DNA of 64,000 nucleotides from Nymphaea colorata (GCF_008831285.2 NC_045138.2:39485115-39549114), one strand, 5' to 3'; positions 25,196-38,619 are shown, numbered from the stretch's first letter. Numbers and translations: made by a program. Notes: generated from the letters alone by a model not told the origin.

Positions 25196-25315
25196 GGTAC
25201 TCCAGAGAATTAAAAGATGGGAAAAGAAGTCTTCGACTTTTTCCTACCGATTTCTGGTACTGCAGAGAATTATAAGATGGGAAAAGAAGTCTTCGACTTT
25301 CCTATCGTATATTTG
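25196..25315. repeat. Imperfect tandem repeat of about 62 bp
   Basis: Two copies starting GGTACTCCAGAGAATTAAAA and GGTACTGCAGAGAATTATAA, each followed by GATGGGAAAAGAAGTCTTCG. It lies directly after the 137-bp duplication. Confidence 0.75.
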
Positions 25316-27263
25316 GTTGTCTGGTATAGTGAAAATGACCTCCACAAGAGACAATTATACAGTAAAACTGGAAATATTTATTCCCATTGATCTTTTGCAC
25401 CAGCCCTGAAGAATGGGTCAGCACCTTTCTGTCCCTATATATATTATGGCCCTATAATGTCAACATGGAATTTGTCTGAGGTCGGATGGAGGGGTCCAAT
25501 TTTAAATCCATGCATCTCAGGTCTGCTGTATAACAAACACGACCTATTTCAAATCACCTCCAAATCCCAGATAAACAAACGCCCAATAATGGGGAAAAGG
25601 AAACAAATTGTATAGAATAAACAGGGGTCTCGAGACTCTTGGTAATTTGCCTAACTTTCCGCGTGGAAATATGGAGAAGGTGGAAATGCCACACATCTGT
25701 GTCCAACTCAAGCTTGATGGCACAAAACTGGAGAGGAAAGTGTCAAAGTTGACTAAGGAAATATCACTGACAGACGCATATCAAGACCCCAGAGGCAGGG
25801 GGAATGGGGGGCTCTTTGTGTCTCGCTTCAGGCGGTGGGAAGATCCTCTCGCTCACCCGAAAAATTGACTAAGGAGAGTTTATCGACAAGATACTTCTAG
25901 TTGGTGCTCTCCCATTAAACAAACATTTTCTGAGAAATAGAGATCAAGTTGTTACCTGGTTGACCCTCGGCAACCTTACATCAAGCTTGTCGGTGTAATC
26001 TGATGAGAACAGTGTTATTTCTGGCTGTCACCAAATGCATGTTAACTTATTCACACAGGCAGTAACTTAATTCATTTTTTTCCAGATCCCATCTTACTTG
26101 TTCATGAGTGTCTAAAAATGTGATCTAAAAGAACCTTAAACTATTATGAAAATAAATTGATTTAAAAAAGTGAAAAAAAAAATCAGAAAAGTATGCGATA
26201 GAATAATATCACAAGCTTAATTTTTCGCCAGTGACACAATTTCGTAGACAAGTCAGTGTTAAAAAATGTACCGCGATATGGTCATCACATTTTCAAGGTA
26301 GCAGGTTAGTTCATTGTCACAAGGATGATCAAATTCAGATACAATGTAGCTGCTATTTGGTGTCTGACAGAAAATGGAATTTGAAATTTTGCATACAATC
26401 AGATTTCAATGTATATTACAATCAGGGTTTGTACTGGATTTTGTAAGAAAACCTTATCCAAGTACAAATTTTCTTATTCTATACAACTAATCAGATTCAA
26501 ATTTGAATTTAATACCAGCTAACACCTAAACCATTGACAACTATATATTGCTGTCAAATAAATATTGATTCACGCTTTTGACTGATTGCTTTGCCCTTGC
26601 ATGCTCTCATGTGATGAACACATTAAGATCCTCAAATTCTTTACTTCTCATTACTGCTCAAACCGGGAGAAGACGACATCATGCCAAAAGATTTAAAAAT
26701 AAAAAAATCCCGCACCATCACCTTTTTTAATCCTCATGTCATGTTGATGCCTGGTCGTTTTCAAACAATACTCAAATGGTTGATTTGTCTTTATCTTTCT
26801 ATCAGTAAGCCAAGTAACTTTTCATCTTACAGTTTTCATTTTCTTCAGTTGTTATATGGTGTAAGACAGATTCCATGGTCAATTATCCCATCGTGACAAT
26901 CCCAAGTCCTCAGCTTTGAACTCTTATCATCTTTCAACTTAAAGGTCTTAAATTCAAACCTTGAGTCAGTGGCAAAGTAAAAAAAATCGCCGAAGGGCTC
27001 TAGTACATACCCACTGAATTTTATACTCTTCAAAAACCCCTAGATCCTTCAAATACATAGCAAAGTGGTTGTGCAACACCACTATATAGTAACAAATTAT
27101 GTGGGTCCATGTGGGCAACTGGCCACACAACACCTAGCACGGCTAGCGCCTGAACCAAGTGAACAGAACACATTTGCAAAGTACACAGTTTCCCTCTCAA
27201 AGTGCAGCCATTAGGTGGTCCGGGCCCTAGAAAGATTGCAGATTGCTCATATAAACGATGCAT

Positions 27264-27265
<2 letters not shown>

Positions 27266-27301
<36 letters not shown>
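27266..27301. repeat. TA microsatellite
   Basis: Uninterrupted TA run of about 35 bases. Confidence 0.9.
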
Positions 27302-27305
<4 letters not shown>

Positions 27306-27523
27306 ACACATACAGACTAACAAAGCTAGAGAACAAAGGCTGCTTTCTTCGTAGGTTATCTTGCAAAGAGTTTGGATCACATTCAACACTCCAAGCTTAA
27401 TTTGGTTCTTGTTGTGCTTCTTTGGAAACACAATGAGGAAATCTACATCCTTTGTGGGTTAATAACTAATAGGTTACATTTTGCATGTGTCATTCCATGA
27501 AATGAATAGGGAAATGTCTACTT

Positions 27524-27701
27524 AGGGGTCATTTGGCACAAAGGCTCTGGGAGTGTCCCATGAATCATCTACATGAAAAATCTACATGAAAAATAGAGCA
27601 TATTCATGGAACATGAAAATTAGTATTCCATGAATCTGCCCTACTTTTGAGTCAGAATCATGGAATGCTCACTTAATATCCCATTATGCCAAACGACCTC
27701 T
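27524..27701. mobile_element. MITE-like element with 15-bp inverted ends
   Basis: Starts AGGGGTCATTTGGCA and ends TGCCAAACGACCTCT, an inverted repeat with two mismatches over 15 bases, spanning 178 bp with no coding capacity. The ends resemble many plant DNA-transposon derivatives (GGGG..GTTTGG type). No clear target duplication was found, so the superfamily is left open. Confidence 0.55.
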
Positions 27702-28432
27702 TCAAGAACCCCACGCTGGCTGATATTATAATGTGACATGCTCACCTAACTTGTTGACTAGGGCGACATATGTTAGGGGCCGCTGGGATGTGAGTTTGAG
27801 AAAAAATAGGGACAAAGAGACGCTGAAATTTCTTCTTACTATATCTTTGGGAGGAGAAAAAATTTTAGTAAGAAAAAAGTTTCACTTTGTTTCTATTCTC
27901 ACCCATTTTTTGACCTGAAAAGCTGGGTGAAAAATTTGAACACTTACGGAGAGAACATTTTTTGAACACTTATGGAGAGAAAATTTTCACCCAAGGATAC
28001 AAATTCAAATGTCAGGATGCGTTTGTCATTCTCAAGCAAGCATTCTGTAGATTGCCCAACTCTCTGATGGCCATTTTACTTTCGACTGAGTTACTTCCTC
28101 CTGTTACTAACAGCGCAAAACAGTAGAAGGATTTCAATGGCTTCACCTTCACAGGAAATGGGATTTCAGGTTTTCACGTCTTCAATAACCAGCAACGCAT
28201 CCCTTGGCATAAAAGTGGTCAGATCTGCTTAACAGCAGCTTGTCTATCCGAAAGATAAATTGAACGAGCGGGGGCAGCTTGGCAATATAATCATGGCCAA
28301 GAGCATGGCTGGCAAAGGTTGTCATACAAAATGGAGACGATGTGGTTTGTGCATACAGAGTACGTCAGGATAATTCGCTCCTCTCTCTTCATTCACTATC
28401 CAATTATAAATCATTGAACAAGAAAGGTAGAA

Positions 28433-28538
28433 AGAGTTTTCCCAGTTATTTGGGTTGGAATAATCAAGATCAATATCGATATACATATATATTAATATTG
28501 ATCATTCCAACCCATTGATAATTCCAAGCCAAAACTCT
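28433..28538. other. 106-nt imperfect foldback
   Basis: Arms: AGAGTTTT with AAAACTCT (8 bp), GTTAT with ATAAT (5 bp with one G-T pair), TGGGTTGGAAT with ATTCCAACCCA (11 bp), and GATCAATAT with ATATTGATC (9 bp), around an 18-base AT-rich loop. It could be a decayed MITE or a precursor-like hairpin; no known mature microRNA was recognised in it. Confidence 0.5.
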
Positions 28539-28710
28539 GTGCGTGTGTGTGGGAGAGAGAGAGACAGAGACAGACAGACTCAGCACTCAGCAGTACATAC
28601 TATAACTCTACAAATCCGACGCACTTTTTTATCGTGTCAGATCAATCACCCGTCTCCCCCTCTCTCGTAAAAATTTGCAATGTTGCAGTTTGTGTAGAGT
28701 TGATTTTTCC

Positions 28711-28759
28711 TCTCTCTCTCTCTCTCACTCTCTCTCTATAATATATATATATATATATA
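28711..28759. repeat. Compound CT and TA microsatellite
   Basis: A CT run interrupted by one CA step, followed directly by a TA run of about 20 bases. Confidence 0.85.
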
Positions 28760-29867
28760 AAGAATTTAGAAAAAGATTTAGCTACAATGCCAGGATTGCA
28801 TAGAAAATTACAAATGCTTTTTACATACAAACATGGCTGCAAAGTCCCACTCCGACCAGACTGCCTAGATGGGCCAATTTGCTCACGCAAAACAAACCAC
28901 CACCTCAAAAAAAAAAAAAGCATACCAACCTAAAGTCATTCCACAATCTTGAGGAAGCATTTGAATCTAAAACGACCTGATGAGTTAGCTGACATGAACA
29001 GTTCCTGCCAGAAAACAGTAGCAGGTGAGTCAAACACCAGAAACCAAAAAAGGAAAATAGTGTCTATAGCAATCAAAACAGGAGTCAAATTTTTTGTGAA
29101 GCAAAATTTTCATTGGCAGTGCATCATCAACTAATGCTCTAAAAGAAGCTCTCTGAACACAGGAACAGGAGGAAGCCAAGGTGCCAAAGGAGAATCATAA
29201 GGTTCTCAATCATTACAGAAAGACATTGAGATACAGCATGTTGACACAAGAAACCATTACCGAGATTTGATTTTTTTAGAACTTATAACCGACACTTGCA
29301 TGAAACAAAGAATCTAGCAATAACAATTAGGCATCAAGAACACCAAAGCGGAAATTATGACAATATAGATGCAAAATCAGGAGATGCCACATTTGGTGGA
29401 GTTCTACAAAAAGTTTCCACGTTCCAAAACCATGAACTTTATGATCTTGAAAAAACCTATCTAAATGGTTTGTTTTAAATTGTGCACCCCCACAGACCAA
29501 TCAAACTTATCATAGAGGTTTATTCACAAAACCAACATTTTTTTATCCTCAACCTCGTTGCTTCAGGGAAACAACAAAGATCAGACTTAATAAGAAAAAA
29601 CATATCAAGAAAAGGCAACAACGAGACAGGGTGTGGAGATCATGATGAACCGAAGATATTGCACCTAAATTTCACAACACAAAAATAGGAACACAAAAAA
29701 TTGTGGCTTTAGCAACTATAGCAAAGAAAAAGTTAACCAGGAGTTACATTTTTACCAAGAATCTCGCTGATGAATCTTTAGCCTTTATCTCTAAATTTGC
29801 AGCTTCTGAATCTTCTTTAGATAACAATAATAAGGCGTTCACAGAAGAAATATTTGCAGATTTTCAT

Positions 29868-32800
29868 CTATACAATTGCCTTGGGAAGCCGCATTCCAAA
29901 CCCACGTTTTATTTTCTCAACACTGCACCAAAGTTCATGCAAGTCATTATATGCAAGCAAATAGATAAAATCATCAGACAAAAGCATCTGTGATGAAATT
30001 CAGTTCATGAAATTTCCTTCAAAAATACTAGGACATGGTTAGATGCTAACATAGCAAGGAAAATGCTTCAAGAATGAGACAGGATCTCAGCATAAGCAAA
30101 ACAGGGTCCAACCTTACATATTGCAATACCCTAACAATAGAGTTTTCCCTTTAAAAGTTGCATCAATATGATAGAAGCTTCTCTATTTCATTCAAACCAT
30201 GAAGCCAAATGTATGGAAAACAAACTGTAGAATACTTGCTTGTAGAAAATATCTGTACCAAAAGTTATCATGTACGAGGCTGATTAGTTTGTCATATTCT
30301 CAAATAAGGCCCGCTGCATGACATTCATGAGAAAATTAACTTGCACAAGTGCAGCAGCTACATCTGATGTAGTATAGTTGCTTAGAAGACATATAAACCT
30401 ACATGCAAATACATTCTAAAGAGGTGCAAAATTGTAAATATGCAACCAGGTTCAAAAGGCACTTGGCAACACAGCTGGTTGATTCTTATTACTGCCATAA
30501 AACAGCCAACGAACTTCTATAGTACATGCATCAATAATCTATTTAGAAGGTGACAGTATTTTTGTTTGGTTGAAATTAGACACAGAAATCCTACACCAAA
30601 GCAGACTAGACTTCTCAGATGGATCTTGCCTATAATTGAGAAGAAGAAAGCAGAACATATGATCAAAAGAGAAACTTACGTTGGTGCAAGCTTGCCAAGG
30701 CAGTCCAACTCTTCTCCTGTGGCCTCATCAAACACCTTCCCTGAGATCTCAATAATGTATGACTTGTCTCTTGTAGTGGGCAGTCCCCTGCTAACAAGTA
30801 GGTCCCAATCTTTCTGGTGAAGCTCTCGACCATTGACAAGGACACCAGTGTTTCCACCAGAACAATCTTTCGGCACAGGATAATCGAACTCTTCTATGGA
30901 TGGCTACATATGAGATGAAATGCCATTGAAATACTCATACAAAAATGCCTACCAACAAAGAGTAATGGAAACGGTACACTGGCTAAAAATGGTTTGCACT
31001 TTGAACTAAAATATAAACTCACAGGAATTATCCCAATGCAAGGCTGTCCCATGACACCCCAAAATCCAGCTCGTGGGTCATACCTGGACGATGACAGTTT
31101 CACAATTCACCATCAATATTATACCAAATGCAAGTAAAGTATAGAAGGCCAACCAGCAATAAAACTGAAAAATGTACCATAAATTGATTTATCAGTAGAC
31201 ATGGAACACTATAGTTCCTAGAACAAGTGCTGAAATAAGACTAACGATCAGAAAGCTTACCATGAAAACAAAACTAAACAATCAGGAAGCTTACTGTTAA
31301 AATTAGGTGAAGCCCTTTACATCTAAGTTCGTGTATGCCATAAGTAATAATGCAAGTAAAGTATAGAAGGCCAACCAGCAATAAAACTGAAAAATGTACC
31401 ATAAATTGATTTATCAGTAGACATGGAACACTATAGTTCCTAGAACAAGTGCTGAAATAAGACTAACAATCAGAAAGCTTACCATGAAAACAAAACTAAA
31501 CAATCAGGAAGCTTACTGTTAAAATTAGGTGAAGCCCTTTACATCTAAGTTCGTGTATGCCATAAGTAATCAAAACAAAAATTTTGGAAAGGAATAGAGA
31601 TGACAAGAAAGAATGTGCTGACCAGTAATTCCCAGGATAGATAGGACCAGCTTGCTTTTCAGCCTTCCTAACCAATTTCTCAGGTATAGGTTTGCCATTA
31701 ACTGAGACATGAGTCTTCTCGCTATCTGATGAATGAGTAACCCTTGAGAAGTCCTTAAAGCTCTTCTTTATGAGATTAGTGAAGAATGACTCGCTTCCCT
31801 TCATGCTCCTTTCAGCAGATTCTTCTCTTCTTCCCTCCCCAGGATCTTGTGACACATCGAGGCTGGAGTCCCTTGGCATTGAAAGCTCTATCTCAGTTGC
31901 TACAGATGGCTCTTTGAAAGAGTGTTGTTTAAAGTTTCTTGTGGGCTTTTTCTTGGAAGTGCCTTGTGATGGATAAACTTTCTGCTCGTCTGAACGCTTG
32001 CTCCTGGTTCCTTCAAAATTAGAAACCATTTCATCATAAGATGAATGTCCAGAGTCCTCTTGAGGTGGAGAAGATGCTGCTGGTGAATCAACCCCTGACT
32101 TAAAGGATAACTGGTTGTACAGCTTTCTGCTTGTAGCAAGATTCCCTTCCCCATCCTGCGATGTGCTGGAAGATGAAAAATCAGACTGCCCTTTTTCAGG
32201 TTCACTCAAGTTTGGCCTCTCTTCCATCTGATCAATGGGATGACACAAGAGGACTCCATTTTCAGTCATGTTACGGTTAGACAAATGAGAAGGGAATGCA
32301 GATCTCCGATTTTCATGAGCCCCACGAGATGGATTTATCTGCCCATGCGAATAATCTCGGTCATGAAAATTACCCTGCCCAGTAGTCGAAGAGGCTATGC
32401 GAGAAAACACTTGTTCCCTTGATTCGCTATGAACGCTACCAGCATCTACAGAGGTAATCAGACTCTTGCCATCAAAAGAAACTAGGATTATTTTTGAGCA
32501 CGCCCCACATTGCAACTTGCAAGAACCTTCAGCCTGGGGGCGAAATTTCTCAGGTAACTTGAGCAACTGCAAGCAATGACAACAGGAGATAAATGGAGCT
32601 CCACCTCCAATGGGAAAGCATCCTCTTGTATACCCCACTTCAGGTAGATCCCTAGGCAAACTACGGTTCTGTCGCCGAGAAGCCTGTTCTATATCAGTAT
32701 ATGCAGCCCTTCGAACAGTGCGACTGGATTGATAAGAACTCAAAGGAGGACGAGCGGCATCCAAACCAATATAATCATGTATACCTTCTACCAATGGAAT

Positions 32801-34421
32801 ATCAGCATCATCATGATAATACATTGGACCACCCACAAGCTTCGGCATCCTCTGGTGATATAGAAGCCTAGATTGAGCTTGTGCTGGAACTTTAAGCTGT
32901 CCGTAGTAACAATTCGAGCAAGAGCAAATGGGAAAGGAGTCAACAGAATCAGGGTCAGTCTCCACGTACCTTCCAGTAAAATAACTGTTCTGGTCTCTGC
33001 TCATCAAGCCTCTCCCAGCCATCGGCATATGTGGGAATCGGGGAGCTTGGTGTGCAGGAATTCTTATCAATTGATCCCCATACGGATCCTTGTAGTTCAG
33101 AAGTTCATCATGGGCATGCCTGTGGTGACCAAAAGCAGGAACACCCAAGTGCTGCCTGCCCATCATAGTATGAGAAGCAGCTTGTTGGTGGCTATCGAAT
33201 TCAAGATCACGGCTATAGTAATACGGTCTCCGCATCAAATCTTCATGGCGAGAATGGTCCCTCAAGTTTCTCACTGGACCATAAGAACCCTGCTGCGGAA
33301 AACCTCGAGTTCTCCTCGCATTCAAAGGGATTCCATCATTTGGTGGCAAACCAGAGATATCACAGGATCTGGTGATTTGTTCCCTCAATTCGTCGAGCTT
33401 CTTGAGGAGTTCCCTCCTGTCCTGCTCCAGGTGCTCCACTCTATTGGCTCCGGCCACAGCGTGACCGTAGAAACCATCCTCATAGTCGCGGGCACCTCCA
33501 TGATGGAAATTCGACGGGCCTTCGTCTGGATATATCCGGTACTTGCTACAACCATCAAGCAAAGGACGGGTCCTCAAGCCACGGTCAGACTCGTCCCTCC
33601 GAATGTCCGGCGGCATCGAAATTTGATCAACAGAACCCCACGTCAGACCCTTCCCTTTGGTCTGTCTGCTATCGAGCTCCCCGCCGTCGTTCATAATGGA
33701 GCTCCGGTCGCTCCCGGTCGAGTTCTTAACAGGGGCATCAGTCGAATCCCCTGTTCCACTCCTGCTCGTGGTTCCTTCAGCACTTTCCACCCCACTACCA
33801 TTCCCCAGAACCTCATCAGTCTGTCCCACCACCGTTGGAACCTCCACTTCTGACTCGTTCGAAGGAACAATCCCCTGGTCTTCTCGATTCTCTTTTTGAG
33901 CAACCAGCACCGTTACTTCTGGAGAAGGAACTGGCTCGTCGTCACTAACACCCTGCTCCTTCTCCTCTGCCATTTCTCCGGCTACCTCAACAACATCACC
34001 CACAGTCTCCTTCGACGGCTCACCGCCTAAAGACTGTGCCTCCTCAGAGGCATGTGAAGGTGAACTCTCGTCGACAGAATTAGGCAGTTCAGTGGATACT
34101 CCCTCCCTCTCCGAATTAGGTAGCTCGGTTGGTACTACCTCCCTTTCTCCTCCAGCCAACCCGTTCTCCTCCTCCTTGAATTTCTGTTGCAAACTCGCGG
34201 CATACCTCTTCGCTGCTCGTAAACCAAAACAAAATCAATGACCAACAAAAACAAATAACCACGGGAGAAAGAGATGCCGAAAACAAGGTAGGGAAGGAAG
34301 ACTCACACTGAAGTTTAGCGCCACAACCACCGCACTGATACACAGGGTAGTCAGCGGGCTCGACGAGGAGGTTCTCGCATTTGGGGCAACGAACCAATCG
34401 AGCCTTCGTTCCCTCCACCAT
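29868..34421 (-). CDS. EDR4-like zinc-ribbon protein (DUF3133), 5 exons
   Basis: Related to Arabidopsis ENHANCED DISEASE RESISTANCE 4, which restrains salicylate-dependent defence and cooperates with clathrin and EDR1 at membranes. Exons: 34421-34307, 34212-31623, 31083-31023, 30903-30680 and 29922-29868; phases join to 1014 aa. The N-terminal zinc ribbon is C12-P-K-C15 with C30-G-G-C33 (VRCPKCENLL, VYQCGGCGAKL). A long acidic, serine-rich region follows, a short coiled coil (HLEQDRRELLKKLDELREQI) near residue 300, then a second ribbon around 575-620 (FISCCHCLQLLKLPEKF, KLQCGACSKIILVSFDGKSL) read from 32600-32460. The conserved C-terminus is split over exons 3-5: AGFWGVMGQPCIGIIP, VNGRELHQKDWDLL, SRGLPTTRDKSYIIEISGK, and last-exon VEKIKRGFGMRLPKAIV. 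The final 55-nt exon is too short for ORF finding but matches the remembered family ending. Intron 2 contains a 222-bp tandem duplication. Confidence 0.9.
31127..31570. repeat. 222-bp tandem duplication inside EDR4 intron 2
   Basis: Two adjacent copies (31127-31348 and 31349-31570), each starting AATGCAAGTAAAGTATAGAA. By eye they differ at one base (GACTAACGATCAG in the first copy, GACTAACAATCAG in the second). The second copy ends about 50 bases before the exon 2 donor, so splicing signals are not duplicated. Confidence 0.85.
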
Positions 34422-37400
34422 GGTATCCGCCAGATAGAAAGACAGTGGGGACCAAGAAGAAGGTTCACCACCTTGTCAAGGTTCTGCTCATTTCTTGAAG
34501 ACGCCAAACAGGAGTCTCAGAACTTCGAGAACGAAGAAAAGAATGAGAGAGAACGACAGAACGAGGAAGAAAGGAAACTACCGGACACCGAAATCAAGAC
34601 AGGAGGCGGAGGCGCGCTATGATTGTTGTGATGAGTGGCAGCAGGGAAGAAGAAGAAGGAAGGGGAGGAGGAGGGGGCGGGGAATTGTGCAATTTCGAAG
34701 GAATTTCTAGGGACCCTCTTCCTAGAAAGCAAAAGAGAAAAGAAGTGAGGATTTCCAATGACTTGCGGAAAAGAGAGGGAGGAAGAGGGGAGACTGTGGA
34801 ACGGGGAACAAGCAAAAGTCATCGTTCATCATGACGCGTTCAGGAAGAGCGAGAGAGAGAGAGACGCCAGAGTCCTTTTTCACCAGTCCCTCTAATCTAC
34901 TCGGTAATTAATTGATTGACGTAGTCTTATCATCACGATCATTTGCAGAATGGGATTTTTATGTTTTTCAGTAATAAGTACAATTTGATTCATTAGCCAA
35001 AAGCACCAAAACCGGGGATTTTAAATTGCAATATCAGCCATTCTAGTTTTTCAGTGAAGATCCTCTCGACTTTAACAAAGTTCTTTCTCATAAGGAAAGC
35101 GACATTAAAATCTGGTGAATTGTTGGAAAACTTGATCCCTTTGAACTAATCTGCTCTTGAACAATTCAATTAGAATACGTAAACATGTTTTTGACCCACT
35201 AACCAGCCCCACGCGTAGTTGGGATGTTAATTATAAAAACGCTCTGATCGTATCTGCTTTGACTAAATACAGTAGAGCAAAAGATGCATATTTTTTCTAT
35301 GTGCACAGTTGGGGAGATTATTTTATCATTACTTAATCAATTTAAGCGACGGACAGGGTCCAAACTAATCAAAATACAGCATTGGCCCTTGCTGCACTTG
35401 TGAAAACTAGTCTCTCTTCAAACTAAACTGCCCTTCCCGATTCATCCAGATTAAGCTTGACTGTAATCATCTTAAGATGGATAAGAAAGACTTGAATGCT
35501 GAATTTAAGATTAAGCAGCATGCAAGGCATATGGGGGGCGTTTCCTTTCTCCCTAAAAAGAGAAAGAAACTAAAGGCAAACATTGGATGCTTCCTATTTA
35601 TTTCTTTACTCAAAAACAGGAAAAACAAAGTACCATACCTCAAAAGAAATTCAAATCCGTCAATCGAACACTGATCCCCACAACCAATTCGAAGGCATTT
35701 CTTTTACCACCTTCTTGAGTTCTGTCAAAAGGATATGCTACTCCCCACTTTCGCTTTTCAAAGGCATCATGGCGCGCGTTTGCCAATCATGTGAAAAGCT
35801 CACCAAATTCCCAAAAACCTCATCGATGGCACTCAAGAATCCCTCACGAGTTCACGATCTCGGCGACGAATCATGAACCCATGAATGCAACCGAAAGCGA
35901 TTGCTCTTCTTTCTCTTCGTCTCTCCCATTCTTTTCCAAAAGACAGGTTTTGTGCGGTTGCTAGCATGGAAAAGAGCGTGAAACAATTTGCTTTCGATGC
36001 TTTCTCGCTCTACACCACACCAAAGGCATGTTTTGTCAGGAGGAGGAGGGAGGGGCAGTCTTCCGAATTTCCAAAAGTTCGAAAGCGGGAAAAGGAAAAG
36101 GGAAAAGCAGAGAAGCACAGTGCAACTTCCGTCTTTTTGAAAAGATCGGCGATTTTTTTCCCCTCTTTTTTTAGTTTCCCGGTAAAGAGAAAAGCCCGGT
36201 CTTGTCCGTCTGAGTGCTGGGCCCCGCCACGGTCTGGGCCGAAGGCTAGGGAGGGAAGAGCGGGTCCCACTTTCTCTGCCGGGGCTTCTGACTGTCAGAC
36301 GCATCGCCCCTCGGTGGTCCCCACGCTCCCTCTGAAGTGGGGTCCACCTTCGCGAATGCTTCCGTTTTGTTCTTTTCTTTTTTCTAATTTCTTCCGCTTT
36401 AATCAGCGGCGGAACAGCGGGGAAAGAAGGCGGTCAGACGGAGCACGATTCCGGGAGGGGATCGTACGGCTGTGCAGATGCCGTGCTCGAAACTCGCGCT
36501 CCGGTGACCGTCGATTGCGGTCAATTACATCTCGTCCTTACAACGTAAATTATCTTTAATTTAACGTGATCGAGGGTTTACTTGCTCTCTTAAAATCTAA
36601 TTTAAGTTTCGTATCTAAGATAAATTATCTCCAGAAAAAGTTCAACCACATCGAGCAGACGTAAGCCCACGGATGCCTACCTTACCTATATGCTTATAAT
36701 GTCCTTTATCGGTAAGCAATGGCGGTTTTGTTTTAAGGGCACTTTCACCATGTCACTAAGAAAAATGTTTGACTGCTTTTTGGGTGAATGTTATCCGTAG
36801 ATTGCTTCTTCCTTTTCTTTAAGAGATGAAATGCTAAAATCGTTCTTTTGCTTTCTTCTTTTAAGGCAATCTAGGTGTAGAGATCATGCGACAGAAGATT
36901 CTCACTCACAGTTGAACCTTGAGGAAGAAGAGATATAAAGGAAGTTGTCAAATGTTGAGTTGTCGGTGTCTAATCTTGTTGCTCTACATGTTCTCTAAAC
37001 AATGATAAAAGTTACGTATACTTATTTTTTAGCGTTTGAACAACATTTTGATTAATAACTTTATACATAAAGTTATTTTTCTAAACTTAAAAGTATCAAG
37101 TACTTCCAATTAAGTCAGATGAAACAAATGTAGCGTCCACTTCGCTTAGGCCAATTCAAAGTCCTTCTCATGCTTGCATGGGCAGCATACTACGTTATAA
37201 TAATAGGTTTAGCAGCTTCTGGGCGTCACGAAGTGAAAAAAGTTGGCAAGTTTTGGCAGAGATCATGTTTGATAATGCGATGAGGAGATATTTTTTGATG
37301 GTGGGAATCAAACAGGAGCCTTCTCGGAAGCAGCAATTGAAGAACGTCAGTCAGTGTACCTCCCTGACCGCTCGCTCGCCGGCGCCAATTAAATTTTTCT

Positions 37401-38172
37401 CAGGCCGACAATCAGGTCCGTTCCTACTGTTTGACAAAAATGATGAGCAATTAAAGAATACGTGACGAAGCCAAGATGCGGATATGGAGCGTGTTTGAGA
37501 GGTGAAGGATGTGCTGAGCTACCCCCTGGAAGGCGACTTCGCCGGAAATGGCGGACAAATCTGATGACGGCAGAGAAAAGTAAGCGTCGCAAACAACAAG
37601 AGCTATTTTGAGATATCTTTAATCTCATTCACCTAGAAGAATAATTGATTTTTCTTCCACTCTAAGGTGTGTTTGAAAGTTTGCGAACTGAGTGCTTGGG
37701 ACACCTTGTCTAGGACGCCCTATTCGTCTTCATATCCTAAAATTTATTGTTGTACTAAAGACTGCCATGGAAATAAAGGTAGAAAAAATCAAAAGGAGAG
37801 TACGACAGATACGCCCAACAGTAGCACATTTAATTTTTAAGTTGTACTTCCGAGGAGCATCTCAAAATGACTCCATCCACCTCCACCAATGTGTTCTTCA
37901 GGCATTCATGGCGGACGCTGAGAAGCTGAATGTGGAACATCCATAAACATTGTTTCCTGGTAGTCGACACTTTGTCACAGCGTTCCATTGGATCCGATCA
38001 ATTTGCATATCCAAGTCCCCTCACATGTTCCTCTTTAACTTTTCAGTAACTCTCGAGTCACTGACTCAGCTAAATCAGTTGTTAATCTGCCAAAATTATT
38101 GCAAACAATGTTCAAAAAATTGAAGAAGAATGTTTGAAAAATAATTACATGTAACAAAATTATAAAAACTAA

Positions 38173-38198
38173 GTTATATATATATATATATATATATT
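38173..38198. repeat. TA microsatellite
   Basis: Run of about 13 TA units in intergenic DNA. Confidence 0.85.
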
Positions 38199-38619
38199 CT
38201 CTGTAACTGAGATTTCTGGCTCTGTCAGTGGGGTGCAGTTGCTGCACAGATTCGTGACGTTTAGTAAAATATTAGATGAACAATGTTACTGAACTGATTA
38301 TCCAACTGGTATTTTTTTTTCATAAGGATAAAGACAGCAAAGTTTATTGAAGAGGAAAGGATCTACTGTTTGCCAACAGGAATCGTTTGCTTCTGTAAAT
38401 CCACGCAGAAACTTAATAGGGAAAATGCACTAAAGTAGATTGTTAAGGAATTGAACTTGCACCATTTTCTTGGGAAAACCAATCCCTTGGGCAGACTCGC
38501 AGAGTTCATATCATTTCACAAGAAAGGGCATTCCCATGCCTCGAAGGCCGAACCCTTGGGTATTGACTTCGTTAGGCCTGAAGTAATGAGAAAACATTTT
38601 CCTAGGATTGGATTTTGAC

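Larger units (their letters stand above)
22393..29867. other. 7.5 kb intergenic region without a supportable gene
   Basis: Upstream of TBL and downstream of EDR4. It holds a 137-bp tandem duplication (24906-25179), a 62-bp repeat (25196-25315), a MITE-like element (27524-27701), a foldback (28433-28538) and TA and CT microsatellites. Short open frames, the longest being 27030-27431 (133 aa), show no recognisable domains. The last few hundred bases before 29868 are probably the EDR4 3' UTR. Confidence 0.5.

Noticed and set aside
32873-33853. 326-aa open frame on the plus strand
   Set aside because: Exact antisense shadow of EDR4 exon 2, whose frame is supported by zinc-ribbon motifs.
35852-36559. 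Overlapping open frames of 224 aa (plus) and 150 aa (minus) in GC-rich DNA
   Set aside because: Basic, serine/arginine-rich products typical of chance frames in GC-rich sequence; no domain and no splice partners recognised.
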